Assembly: GCF_024584805.1 (NCBI RefSeq)
Contig: NZ_CP075715.1
Coordinates: 5,820,526-5,884,525 of the forward strand
Origin: Streptomyces sp. FIT100
GTDB taxonomy: Bacteria; Actinomycetota; Actinomycetes; Streptomycetales; Streptomycetaceae
Length of the DNA: 64,000 bases
Direction of reading: 5' to 3'
Positions 8,856-16,967 of the stretch are shown here, piece after piece (positions within the stretch are counted from its first letter, which is position 1; every line of letters begins with the position of its first letter). A program made the position numbers and the translations under genes. Below the pieces are notes generated by a model. It was given only the letters and a program-made list of their open reading frames with translations, had not been told where the DNA came from and did no database searches.

Positions 8856-8905
8856 GCCGCACCACCTTAGGCCCTGCCGGCGAACCGGAGTCCGCCGGGC
8901 CCGGG

Positions 8906-10060
8906 TCAGCGCCGCAGCGGCATCGCCGCCAGTTCCGCCACCGCCCAGGTGAGCGGAGCGAAGACCGCCAGCAGGACGACGGCGCGGAGCAGGACCGATG
9001 CGCGCAGGAGGGTGGCGGGGGCGGCCAGGTCCCGCAGCCCCGCCCGTGTGACCGCGCGGGAGTGCTTGGCCTCCAGGGCGGAGACGAGCAGCGTCGCCGT
9101 CGTACAGGCCAGGACCAAGGTGGCGCCGAGCGGGGTCAGTTCGCCGAACGGCCGGGGGCCGCCCCTCGGGCCGGAGAGCGCCGAGGCCGCGATCAGGGCG
9201 GAGGCGACGGCGCAGACGACGCCGAGCGGCCGGCCGAGCCGGGCCGCGTCGTCCATCAGGGCGCGGCCGGCGAGCAACCGTACCGCCCCGGGGCGCAGCG
9301 ACTGCAGCACGCGCCCGCACACGTACACGATGCCGGGGCCGGCCATGGCCAGTCCGAGCGCGGTCAGCGCCCAGCCCATGAGCACCCCGCTCGGCGGGTT
9401 CCCGGTGAGGGCGCCGCCGGCGGCGGCTCCCCCGTACCCCTCGACCGCGAGGCCCGCGGCGGCGAGGGCCACGCCCCACGGCAGCCCGCCGGGCCCGGCT
9501 CCGGTGCGGGGTGCGGGGTCCTCCTCCTCGTATCCGGCGTCGGCCCTGGCCCCGCGTGGGCGCAGCGCGAGCGCTGCCGCGCCCGCGGCCGCCACCGGTA
9601 CGCACGCGAGGAGGGTGAGCGCCGCGCCCAGCGGCAGCGGCCGCCCCGCGAAGACGAGCCGGGCCGCGGCCCCGTCGAACGGCATCCCCGTCAGATCACC
9701 CCGCAGGTGCAGGAACACCAGCAGCGCCGCCATGCTGCCGAGCGTGCAGGACACGGCGGTCGACACCGCGGCGAGTGCGGAGAGCCGCACGGGCCCGAGC
9801 CCGATCGCGGACAGCCCCTGCCGGGGCCGGGTGCTCGGGTCGGTACGCGCCACGGCGACCGCGAGGTGCACGGTCGCGGCGAGCGGCACGAGGCACCACA
9901 GCAGCCGCAGCGGCGCCTCGGGGGAGGGCTCCGACTGCGCTGCCGCGCCGGCGAGCGTGTAGAGCAGCAGAAAACCGACACCCCCCGATGCCGCGACGAC
10001 CATCAGCCGCCGCAGCAGCACCAGGGGGCGGGTGCCGCGGGCTAGACGGAGAGCGAGCAC
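8906..10060 (-). CDS. Integral membrane protein, probable ABC exporter permease
   Basis: 384 aa from GTG at 10060. Roughly eight to ten hydrophobic segments are separated by short charged loops, and an Arg-rich N-terminal segment (LRRLM) precedes the first helix. A Glu/Asp-rich loop lies in the middle (GYEEEDP). There is no FtsX or MacB signature that I can recognise. Its start overlaps the end of the upstream ATPase gene by 19 nt, so the two are almost certainly co-translated and form one ABC system. The substrate is unknown. Confidence 0.7.
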   Translation of the reverse strand: MLALRLARGTRPLVLLRRLMVVAASGGVGFLLLYTLAGAAAQSEPSPEAPLRLLWCLVPLAATVHLAVAVARTDPSTRPRQGLSAIGLGPVRLSALAAVSTAVSCTLGSMAALLVFLHLRGDLTGMPFDGAAARLVFAGRPLPLGAALTLLACVPVAAAGAAALALRPRGARADAGYEEEDPAPRTGAGPGGLPWGVALAAAGLAVEGYGGAAAGGALTGNPPSGVLMGWALTALGLAMAGPGIVYVCGRVLQSLRPGAVRLLAGRALMDDAARLGRPLGVVCAVASALIAASALSGPRGGPRPFGELTPLGATLVLACTTATLLVSALEAKHSRAVTRAGLRDLAAPATLLRASVLLRAVVLLAVFAPLTWAVAELAAMPLRR

Positions 10061-10770
10061 GCGGCCCGGCCTTCCGCGTCGGCCCCGTGGAGGGAGTTGA
10101 CCCGCCGGCCGTCGACCAGTGACACCGTGCGGTCGGCGAGCGTCGCCACCTCCGGGTCATGGCTGGCCAGGATGAGGGTGATGCGGTGCGAGCGGGCCGC
10201 GGTGGTGAGCGTGCGCAGGACCTGGGCGCGGTCCGTGGTGTGCAGCGTGGCGGTCGGCTCGTCGGCGAACAGCACGGCGGGCGTGGTGACGAGGGCCCGG
10301 GCGAGGGCGACGCGCTGCCGCTGGGACTGGAGCAGCGCACGGGGCCGCTTGCGCGCGCACGTCCCGATGTCGAGCCGCTCCAGCCACTCCACGGCGGCGG
10401 CCCTGGCGACGCGGTGGGACGAGCCGCGCAGCAGCAGCGGCAGGGCGGCGTTCTCCCAGGCGTTGAGTTCGGGGACCAGCTGGGGCTCGGGGCCGATCCA
10501 GCCGAAGCGCTCGCGGCGCAGCCGTTCGCGCGTGAGCGAGCCCATCGTGTGGACGGGGCTGCTGTTGAACCAGACCTCGCCCTGCTCCGGCACGATCTGG
10601 CCGGAGAGACAGCGCAGCAGCGTGGTCTTGCCGCAGCCGCGCGGGCCGTTCACGGCGAGGATCTCCCCCTCACGCACGCCGAGGGAGACTCCGGCGAGCG
10701 CGGGCGAGCCGCTCAGGGAGTGATGCAGGGAGCGCGCCCAGAGCACATCGTTGTCCGGCGGGGCCACCAT
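10042..10770 (-). CDS. ABC transporter ATP-binding protein with degenerate signature motif
   Basis: 242 aa from the ATG at 10770, with CGAGG 8 nt upstream; a GTG at 10779 has no room for a ribosome binding site. Walker A GPRGCGKTT, Walker B VLFADEPTA and the switch His (LASHD) are intact. The family signature LSGGQ is replaced by LLQSQ (in RALLQSQRQRVALARAL) and the Q-loop region reads WIGPEPQ. Architecture and the partner permease suggest a LolD/MacB-like exporter ATPase. Loss of both signature glycines usually weakens ATP hydrolysis, so one site may be impaired or rewired. Confidence 0.82.
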   Translation of the reverse strand: MVAPPDNDVLWARSLHHSLSGSPALAGVSLGVREGEILAVNGPRGCGKTTLLRCLSGQIVPEQGEVWFNSSPVHTMGSLTRERLRRERFGWIGPEPQLVPELNAWENAALPLLLRGSSHRVARAAAVEWLERLDIGTCARKRPRALLQSQRQRVALARALVTTPAVLFADEPTATLHTTDRAQVLRTLTTAARSHRITLILASHDPEVATLADRTVSLVDGRRVNSLHGADAEGRAACSLSV

Positions 10771-10803
10771 GGCGTACACCTCGGTTCAGATCCGTTGGTT
10801 CCC

Positions 10804-10821
10804 TTCCCCCGTACGGGGGAA
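10804..10821. promoter_or_regulatory. 18-bp perfect palindrome upstream of the ABC operon, candidate operator
   Basis: TTCCCCCGTACGGGGGAA is a perfect palindrome with its centre about 42 nt upstream of the ATPase ATG (10770). No loop separates the arms, which favours a dimeric repressor site over a terminator. The regulator is unknown. Confidence 0.4.
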
Positions 10822-10885
10822 CGACGTCGAGCCCGATCGGTCACAGCACCGTAGGGACTCGGAACCGGGTGTGCGCACAGCACGC

Positions 10886-10929
10886 GGCCCGGATGCACCC
10901 CTTCTCACTCGAAGGGGTGCATCCGGGCC
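10886..10929. terminator. Strong hairpin between aminotransferase and ABC operon
   Basis: A perfect 19-bp stem (10886-10904 with 10911-10929) and a 6-nt loop lie 82 nt downstream of the aminotransferase stop on the minus strand. There is no U-run, as is usual for Streptomyces terminators. Confidence 0.7.
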
Positions 10930-10936
10930 GTGAAGG

Positions 10937-10974
10937 ACCGGCTCCGGACGATCCCATGGCTGTCCGGAGCCGGT
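10937..10974. terminator. Second hairpin after the aminotransferase gene
   Basis: A 13-bp perfect stem (ACCGGCTCCGGAC at 10937-10949, complement at 10962-10974) with a 12-nt loop. It is the nearer of two tandem hairpins downstream of the minus-strand aminotransferase. It may be part of the terminator or an mRNA 3'-end stabiliser. Confidence 0.55.
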
Positions 10975-11011
10975 CGGTCGAGGACCCCGTCCGGGGCTCG
11001 GTCGTGTCTTC

Positions 11012-12382
11012 CTAGAGCTTCGTCCAGGCCTCCGTCAGGACCGAGCGCAGGATCTGCTCGATCTCGTCGAAGGTGGACTGGTCGGAGATCAGCGGCGGGG
11101 CCAGCTGGACGACCGGGTCGCCGCGGTCGTCGGCGCGGCAGTACAGACCGGCGTCGAAGAGCGCCTTGGAGAGGAAGCCGTACAGGACGCGCTCGGTCTC
11201 CTCCTCGTTGAAGGACTCCTTGGTGTGCTTGTCCTTCACCAGCTCGATGCCGTAGAAGAAGCCGTTGCCGCGGACGTCGCCGACGATCGGCAGGTCGTGC
11301 AGCTTCTGCAGCGTCGAGAGGAACGCGCCCTCGTTGTCGAGCACGTGCTGGTTGAGCTTCTCGCGCTCGAACAGTTCGAGGTTGGCGATGCCCACGGCCG
11401 CGGAGACCGGGTGGCCGCCGAAGGTGTAGCCGTGCAGGAAGGTGTTGTCGCCCTTGTAGAACGGCTCGGCGAGCCGGTCGGAGACGATGCAGGCACCGAT
11501 GGGGGAGTAGCCCGAGGTCATGCCCTTGGCGCAGGTGATCATGTCCGGCACGTAGCCGAACTTGTCACAGGCGAAGGTCTTGCCGAGCCGGCCGAAGGCG
11601 CAGATGACCTCGTCCGACACGAGCAGCACGTCGTACTGGTCGCAGATCTCGCGGACCCGCTGGAAGTACCCGGGCGGCGGCGGGAAGCAGCCGCCGGCGT
11701 TCTGCACCGGCTCCAGGAAGACCGCGGCGACGGTGTCGGGGCCCTCGAAGAGGATCTCCTGCTCGATCTGGTCGGCGGCCCAGCGGCCGAACGCCTCGGG
11801 GTCGTCGCCGTGCAGCGGGGCGCGGTAGATGTTGGTGTTCGGCACCTTGTGCGCGCCGGGCACCAGCGGCTCGAACGGGGCCTTCAGGCCCGGCAGGCCG
11901 GTGATGGACAGGGCGCCCTGCGGGGTGCCGTGGTAGGCGACCGCGCGCGAGATGACCTTGTACTTGGTCGGCTTGCCGATGAGCTTGAAGTACTGCTTGG
12001 CGAGCTTCCAGGCGGTCTCGACCGCTTCGCCGCCGCCGGTGGTGAAGAAGACCTTGTTCAGGTCGCCGGGGGCCTCGTTCGCCAGCCGCTCGGCCAGTTC
12101 CACCGCCTGCGGGTGGGCGTACGACCACACGGGGAAGAACGCGAGCTGCTCGGCCTGCTTGGCGGCGACCTCGGCGAGTTCCCTGCGTCCGTGGCCGGCC
12201 TGCACCACGAACAGGCCGGCGAGGCCGTCGAGGTAGCGCTTGCCCTTGTCGTCGTAGATGTAAGTGCCCTCACCACGGACGATGGTGGGAACGGGCGAGT
12301 TCTCGTACGACGACATGCGGGTGAAGTGCATCCACAGGTGGTCGTAGGCGGACTTCGAAAGGTCGCTGCGGTCCTTGCTCAC
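11012..12382 (-). CDS. Class III aminotransferase, probable polyamine (putrescine)-pyruvate transaminase
   Basis: 456 aa from GTG at 12382, 2 nt after the asnC stop; a GTG further upstream at 12403 is possible. PLP-enzyme (omega-aminotransferase) features: TTGGGEAVETAWKLAKQY, a cofactor-contacting VAYHGTPQGAL, LVSDEVICAFGRLG (PLP Asp), and ITCAKGMTSGYSPIGA with the Schiff-base Lys. The sequence belongs to the beta-alanine/putrescine-pyruvate group. Genes around it (aldehyde dehydrogenases, Pot-type transporters) point to deamination of putrescine or a related diamine to an aminoaldehyde. Downstream of the AsnC regulator, probably one transcript with it. Confidence 0.85.
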   Translation of the reverse strand: MSKDRSDLSKSAYDHLWMHFTRMSSYENSPVPTIVRGEGTYIYDDKGKRYLDGLAGLFVVQAGHGRRELAEVAAKQAEQLAFFPVWSYAHPQAVELAERLANEAPGDLNKVFFTTGGGEAVETAWKLAKQYFKLIGKPTKYKVISRAVAYHGTPQGALSITGLPGLKAPFEPLVPGAHKVPNTNIYRAPLHGDDPEAFGRWAADQIEQEILFEGPDTVAAVFLEPVQNAGGCFPPPPGYFQRVREICDQYDVLLVSDEVICAFGRLGKTFACDKFGYVPDMITCAKGMTSGYSPIGACIVSDRLAEPFYKGDNTFLHGYTFGGHPVSAAVGIANLELFEREKLNQHVLDNEGAFLSTLQKLHDLPIVGDVRGNGFFYGIELVKDKHTKESFNEEETERVLYGFLSKALFDAGLYCRADDRGDPVVQLAPPLISDQSTFDEIEQILRSVLTEAWTKL

Positions 12383-12384
12383 GG

Positions 12385-12891
12385 CTATCGGGTTCCCCAC
12401 ATATAGGTCTGCTTCTTGAGCTTGAGGTAGACGAAGCTCTCGGTGGAGCGCACACCGGGGAGGGTGCGGATGCGCCGGTTGATCACTTCCAGCAGGTGGT
12501 CGTCGTCCTCGCAGACGATCTCCACCATGAGGTCGAACGAGCCCGCCGTCATCACGACGTACTCGCACTCCGACATGGCAGTCAGTGCGTCGGCCACCGG
12601 GTCCAGGTCGCCCTCGACGTTGATCCCGACCATCGCCTGGCGCCGCAGACCCACGGTGAGCGGGTCGGTGACGGCGACGATCTGCATCACGCCCTGATCG
12701 AGCAGCTTCTGGACGCGCTGCCGGACGGCCGCTTCGGACAGGCCCACGGCCTTGCCGATCGCGGCGTACGGACGGCGTCCGTCCTCCTGGAGCTGCTCGA
12801 TGATCGCCAGGGAGACGGCATCGATCGTCGGGGACGATCCGCTCCCGGTCCTGGAGTCTGTGCTTCGACTTGCCACGCCCACACTGTGCAC
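12385..12891 (-). CDS. Lrp/AsnC-family transcriptional regulator
   Basis: 168 aa with a GTG start; several in-frame GTGs make the exact N-terminus uncertain. The N-terminal winged HTH spans about residues 22-70 (DAVSLAIIEQLQEDGRRPYAAIGKAVGLSEAAVRQRVQKL). The C-terminal RAM effector-binding domain (about 85-165) contains the typical DLMVEIVCEDDDHLLEVI segment. It immediately precedes the aminotransferase on the same strand and diverges from the aldehyde dehydrogenase gene, so both are the likely targets. The ligand may be an amino acid or a polyamine-derived compound (inference). Confidence 0.92.
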   Translation of the reverse strand: MHSVGVASRSTDSRTGSGSSPTIDAVSLAIIEQLQEDGRRPYAAIGKAVGLSEAAVRQRVQKLLDQGVMQIVAVTDPLTVGLRRQAMVGINVEGDLDPVADALTAMSECEYVVMTAGSFDLMVEIVCEDDDHLLEVINRRIRTLPGVRSTESFVYLKLKKQTYMWGTR

Positions 12892-12941
12892 CGGAGTCGT
12901 CGATACCGCAACCCGTCAGCGATGAAATTCGTTGTTCTCGG

Positions 12942-12965
12942 CTTCGAATCTCACCGATTTCGAAG
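12942..12965. promoter_or_regulatory. Inverted repeat in the divergent asnC/aldehyde dehydrogenase promoter region
   Basis: CTTCGAA (12942-12948) and TTCGAAG (12959-12965) are separated by 10 nt, within the most AT-rich part of the 187-bp divergent intergenic region. Spacing and position suit an Lrp/AsnC operator controlling both directions. No experiment is implied. Confidence 0.45.
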
Positions 12966-13078
12966 TCGAGGGGGGTCGGGCCTGTCGAAAGCGTCGCCTG
13001 GCGGGCTAGCCTGGGCGGCATAGGCTCGTGGGTGGGGTGAGGGCGTCTCACCCATCGGACATCTGAGGAGGGGTGGCT

Positions 13079-14518
13079 GTGACCACCGAACTGCGTCGTC
13101 TGCGCAATTACATCGACGGGGAGTTCCGGGACGCCGCGGACGGGCGGACCATCGAGGTGGTCAACCCGGCCACCGGCGAGGCGTACGCGACGTCGCCGCT
13201 CTCCGGTCAGGCGGACGTCGACGCCGCCATGGCCGCCGCCGCCGCGGCCTTCCCGGCCTGGCGCGACACCACGCCCGCCGAGCGCCAGAAGGTCCTGCTG
13301 AAGATCGCGGACGCCTTCGAGGAGCGGGCCGAGGAGCTGATCGCCGCCGAGTCCGAGAACACGGGCAAGCCGATCGAGCTCACCCGCACCGAAGAGATCC
13401 CTCCGATGGTCGACCAGATCCGCTTCTTCGCGGGCGCGGCGCGGATGCTGGAGGGCCGCTCGGCCGGTGAGTACATGGAGGGGATGACCTCGATCATCCG
13501 CCGTGAGCCGGTCGGCGTCTGCGCCCAGGTCGCGCCGTGGAACTACCCGATGATGATGGCGGTGTGGAAGTTCGCGCCGGCGCTGGCCGCGGGCAACACC
13601 GTGGTGCTGAAGCCCTCGGACACCACCCCGGCGTCCACCGTCCTCATCGCCGAGATCATCGGCTCGGTCGTGCCCAAGGGCGTCTTCAACGTCCTGTGCG
13701 GCGACCGCGACACGGGCCGCATGATGGTCGAGCACCCGGTCCCGGCGATGGCCTCCATCACCGGCTCGGTACGGGCCGGCATGCAGGTCGCCGAGTCCGC
13801 GGCCAAGGACGTCAAGCGCGTCCACCTGGAGCTGGGCGGCAAGGCGCCGGTCGTCGTCTTCGAGGACACCGACATCGCGAAGGCCGTCGAGGACATCTCG
13901 GTGGCGGGCTTCTTCAACGCGGGCCAGGACTGTACGGCGGCGACGCGCGTGCTCGTGCACGAGTCGATCCACGACGAGTTCGTGGCGGCGCTCGCGAAGG
14001 CGGCCAAGGACACCAAGACCGGGCAGCCGGACGACGCGGACGTGCTCTACGGCCCGCTGAACAACGCCAACCAGCTCAAGCAGGTCTCCGGCTTCGTCGA
14101 CCGGCTGCCGGCGCACGCGAAGGTGGAGGCGGGGGGCCACCAGGTCGGCGACAAGGGCTACTTCTACGCCCCGACGGTCGTGTCCGGGCTGAAGCAGGAC
14201 GACGAGATCATCCAGAACGAGGTCTTCGGTCCCGTCATCACGGTCCAGTCCTTCCGCGACGAGGAGCAGGCGCTCGAGTACGCGAACGGCGTGGAGTACG
14301 CGCTGGCCTCTTCCGTGTGGACGAAGGACCACGCGCGGGCGATGCGGATGTCCAGGTCGCTGGACTTCGGCTGCGTGTGGATCAACACGCACATCCCGCT
14401 GGTCGCGGAGATGCCGCACGGCGGCTTCAAGAAGTCGGGCTACGGCAAGGACCTGTCGGCGTACGGGTTCGACGACTACACGCGCATCAAGCACGTGATG
14501 ACGTCCCTGGACGCGTAG
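13079..14518 (+). CDS. Gamma-aminobutyraldehyde dehydrogenase-like enzyme (first copy)
   Basis: 479 aa from GTG at 13079, 8 nt after GAGGAG (13065-13070); a GTG at 13073 is too close to that site. Aldehyde dehydrogenase hallmarks: APWNYPMMMAVWKFAPALAAGN (NAD-site Asn and Lys strand), LELGGKAPVVVFED (general-base Glu) and FFNAGQDCTAATR (catalytic Cys). Catalyses NAD-dependent oxidation of aminoaldehydes, probably 4-aminobutanal to GABA. Divergent from asnC and the aminotransferase; the two would perform successive putrescine-degrading steps. A close paralogue lies at 21206-22723. Confidence 0.88.
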   Translation: MTTELRRLRNYIDGEFRDAADGRTIEVVNPATGEAYATSPLSGQADVDAAMAAAAAAFPAWRDTTPAERQKVLLKIADAFEERAEELIAAESENTGKPIELTRTEEIPPMVDQIRFFAGAARMLEGRSAGEYMEGMTSIIRREPVGVCAQVAPWNYPMMMAVWKFAPALAAGNTVVLKPSDTTPASTVLIAEIIGSVVPKGVFNVLCGDRDTGRMMVEHPVPAMASITGSVRAGMQVAESAAKDVKRVHLELGGKAPVVVFEDTDIAKAVEDISVAGFFNAGQDCTAATRVLVHESIHDEFVAALAKAAKDTKTGQPDDADVLYGPLNNANQLKQVSGFVDRLPAHAKVEAGGHQVGDKGYFYAPTVVSGLKQDDEIIQNEVFGPVITVQSFRDEEQALEYANGVEYALASSVWTKDHARAMRMSRSLDFGCVWINTHIPLVAEMPHGGFKKSGYGKDLSAYGFDDYTRIKHVMTSLDA

Positions 14519-14557
14519 CACCTCCGGGTAGCGCCTCCTGCGGGCAGGGGCCGAGGG

Positions 14558-14586
14558 GTCCCGGGGGCGCTGCCCCCGGGACCCGT
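14558..14586 (+). terminator. Terminator hairpin after aldehyde dehydrogenase
   Basis: A perfect 13-bp stem (GGGTCCCGGGGGC and its complement) around a 3-nt GCT loop lies 40 nt downstream of the stop. The sequence resembles a palindrome found repeatedly in Streptomyces intergenic DNA (from memory). The rest of 14519-14793 shows no gene. Confidence 0.7.
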
Positions 14587-14793
14587 ACCACGGGACTCTG
14601 CCTCGCCTCCGCCCCCGACTCCGCCCTTCGGCGCCCGGTGGCCCCGAACTCCCCTACGCCCCCACGGGCGTGGGGAGCGGGCGCGGCTGCTTCACGCGCT
14701 CGTCCGGCGATCGACACGATGTCGCGTCCTGTGCCGGGTGCTCGACGCAGCGTCCATTGCCGCGGGGGCGGGGCGCTCGGCATCCTGCCGGAC

Positions 14794-15978
14794 ATGCCGG
14801 CGACGACGACGTACCCACGTGCCCGCTTCTCCCGCCGCTCCGTGCTGACCGGAGCCGCGGGGCTCCTGCTCGCGGGCTGCGGGGTGCCCGCGGCCTACGT
14901 CGAGCCGGGGGACCGCGCGCGACGCGATCTCTCCCGCCGCGACAAGCGGCTCGACTTCGCCAACTGGCCGCTGTACATCGACACGGACGACGAGGACGAG
15001 TCCCGGCGCCCCACCCTCGACGCCTTCACCGACCGCACGGGGATCTCCGTCCGCTACACCGAGGAGATCAACGACAACGACGAGTTCTTCGGCAAGATCA
15101 GCCCCGCGCTGATGAACCACCAGGAGACCGGCCGGGACCTCATCGTCGTCAGCGACTGGATGGCCGCCCGCTTCGTCCGCCTCGGCTGGGTCCAGGAGAT
15201 GGACCGCGCCCGGCAGCCGAACGTCGCGGGACACCTTGACCCGCAGCTGCGCCGCCCCGCCTTCGACGAGGGACGGCGGCACAGCGTGCCCTGGCAGTCG
15301 GGGATCACCGGCATCGCGTACAACCGGCGCGAGCTCGGCCGGGAGCTCCGGAGCGTCCGGGACCTCTGGGCCGCCGACCTGCGCGGAAAGGTGACGCTGC
15401 TCTCCGGGCTCGACGAGTCCTTCGCCCTCCTCATGCAGGGCGAAGGCGTCGACATCACCCGCTGGACCGCCGACGACTTCCACACCGTGTGCGACCACGT
15501 CGAGAGGCTGGTCGCACAGCGGCACATCCGCCGCTTCACCGGCAACGACTACATCAAGGACCTCTCCACCGGGGACGTCCTCGCCTGCCAGGCGTACTCG
15601 GGCGATGTCATCCAGCTCCAGGCGGACAACCCCGACATCGAGTTCGTCGTGCCCGAGGAGGGCGCCGAGCTCTGGGCCGAGTCCCTGATGATCCCGAACC
15701 TCGCACGGCACAAACGCAACGCCGAAGCGCTCGTGGACCACTACTACGAGCCCGAAGTCGCGGCCGCACTCGCCGCCTGGGTCAACTACGTCTGCCCCGT
15801 GCCCGCCGCGCGCGACGTCCTCGCCGACTCGGACGACGAGGAACTCGCGGCCCTTGCCGAGGACCCGCTCATCTTCCCCGACGGTGCGATGCGCCGGCGT
15901 CTCGCCATCGCACGCGACATCACCTCCGAGGAGCGGACGGACTTCACGAAGCGGTGGAACGGGATCGTCGGCCTGTAG
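14794..15978 (+). CDS. Polyamine-type ABC substrate-binding lipoprotein (orphan PotD paralogue)
   Basis: 394 aa from ATG at 14794. The N-terminus has a twin-arginine stretch (FSRRSVLTG) followed by a hydrophobic segment and lipobox LLAGC, so it is probably a Tat-exported lipoprotein. The mature chain is a spermidine/putrescine-binding type: FANWPLYID, YTEEINDNDEFFGKI, RRFTGNDYIKDL, QADNPDIEF and WVNYVCPV all recur nearly unchanged in the second paralogue at 22796. No permease or ATPase gene is adjacent. It may feed the PotABC set at 24082-26986. Preceded by the aldehyde dehydrogenase terminator, so it needs its own promoter, which I could not pick out. Confidence 0.85.
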   Translation: MPATTTYPRARFSRRSVLTGAAGLLLAGCGVPAAYVEPGDRARRDLSRRDKRLDFANWPLYIDTDDEDESRRPTLDAFTDRTGISVRYTEEINDNDEFFGKISPALMNHQETGRDLIVVSDWMAARFVRLGWVQEMDRARQPNVAGHLDPQLRRPAFDEGRRHSVPWQSGITGIAYNRRELGRELRSVRDLWAADLRGKVTLLSGLDESFALLMQGEGVDITRWTADDFHTVCDHVERLVAQRHIRRFTGNDYIKDLSTGDVLACQAYSGDVIQLQADNPDIEFVVPEEGAELWAESLMIPNLARHKRNAEALVDHYYEPEVAAALAAWVNYVCPVPAARDVLADSDDEELAALAEDPLIFPDGAMRRRLAIARDITSEERTDFTKRWNGIVGL

Positions 15979-16331
15979 CGGACTCCGATCAGGCCGACCG
16001 TCGACCCGCTTGTCACCCATGGACCGTTCGCCGCCCGGGCGGTGCACGAAGCCAGGCCGTCGACGGGCGCGAATTCCCCGTCGTCGTCGGCGTGATGGGT
16101 GCCGACGTCGCCGCGGCCGCGGTCACCGGGCGGGGTTCCGGCGGCCGGTCCGGCGTCGACCAGGGCACGCTGAGCGGCTTCGGGCCTCACCCCTGCTCGT
16201 CGTCCCGTTCACGCTCCGGGCGCGGGGCCGGCTGCGTCGCCCGGGCGTGCTGCGTCCCACCCGGGCGCGTGATGCGGTCGCCGGGCGACCCCGGTTTTTG
16301 AACGCGTTCATGCCGGGCGTACGCTGCGGGC
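15979..16331. other. Gene-free interval with a 12-bp palindrome
   Basis: No convincing coding region. The only notable signal is TGAACGCGTTCA (16299-16310), a perfect palindrome whose 3' end is 21 nt before the next ATG. It is a candidate operator for the membrane-protein gene downstream. Confidence 0.4.
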
Positions 16332-16952
16332 ATGAGCGAGCGAAGAGCGCTGCTGAGGCGCATACGCGTGTGGCTGGTCGTGTTCATCGTCTGCCTGGTG
16401 GCGAGCGGGCTGACTGCCTTCCCGCTCGTCACCGAAGTACGCCTTGCCGACGCCGCGTTGGGGTCGTGGGCCGCCCCGGCCGGCGACGCCCTTCCGGCAG
16501 CGGCGGAGTGGATCGAGCGGGTGCGGCAGGGCCTTGACGCCGCCGACGAGCAGTACCCCTTCCTGCTGTACGGCACCGACTGGCTGGCCTTCGCCCACCT
16601 CGTCATCGCCGTCGCCTTCTACGGTCCGTACCGCGATCCCGTGCGCAACATCTGGGTCATCGAGTTCGGCATGATCGCCTGCGCCGGAATCATCCCGCTC
16701 GCGCTGGTCTGCGGACCGATCCGGGGCATCCCCTTCTGGTGGACGGTGATCGACATGTCCTTCGGGGTGTTCGGCGTGATCCCGCTGCTCGTCGTCCGGC
16801 GCATGATCAAGCGGCTGGAAGCCATGGCAGCCATGGAGGCCACAGCAGCCGGGCAAGCCGCGCAAGCCGCGCAAGCCGGGCAAGCTGGGGAAGCTGGGGA
16901 CGCCGTGCAAACGGGAGGAGCCGGAGAAGCCCTGGAACGGCCGGCGGTCTGA
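16332..16952 (+). CDS. Conserved hypothetical membrane protein with Gln/Ala-repeat tail
   Basis: 206 aa. Four hydrophobic segments are visible: about residues 12-33, 76-92 (DWLAFAHLVIAVAFYG), 102-125 and 133-155. A cytoplasmic-type basic loop VVRRMIKRLEAM follows the last helix. The tail (about 160-200) is an Ala/Gln/Gly repeat encoded by repeated 9-nt GC-rich units around 16852-16905, probably expanded by replication slippage. I do not recognise a characterised family. It stands alone between the PotD paralogue and the convergent methyltransferase gene. Confidence 0.7.
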   Translation: MSERRALLRRIRVWLVVFIVCLVASGLTAFPLVTEVRLADAALGSWAAPAGDALPAAAEWIERVRQGLDAADEQYPFLLYGTDWLAFAHLVIAVAFYGPYRDPVRNIWVIEFGMIACAGIIPLALVCGPIRGIPFWWTVIDMSFGVFGVIPLLVVRRMIKRLEAMAAMEATAAGQAAQAAQAGQAGEAGDAVQTGGAGEALERPAV

Positions 16953-16967
16953 GGCGGGGCGCCGCCG

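Noticed and set aside
11012..14521. Apparent 1169-codon protein joining the aminotransferase to upstream sequence
   Set aside because: Only the last 456 codons encode a recognisable aminotransferase; the rest runs antisense or out of frame through asnC and the aldehyde dehydrogenase.
13537..14793. Upstream open extension of the orphan PotD gene
   Set aside because: It overlaps the aldehyde dehydrogenase in another frame; the twin-arginine lipoprotein signal right after ATG 14794 fixes the true start.
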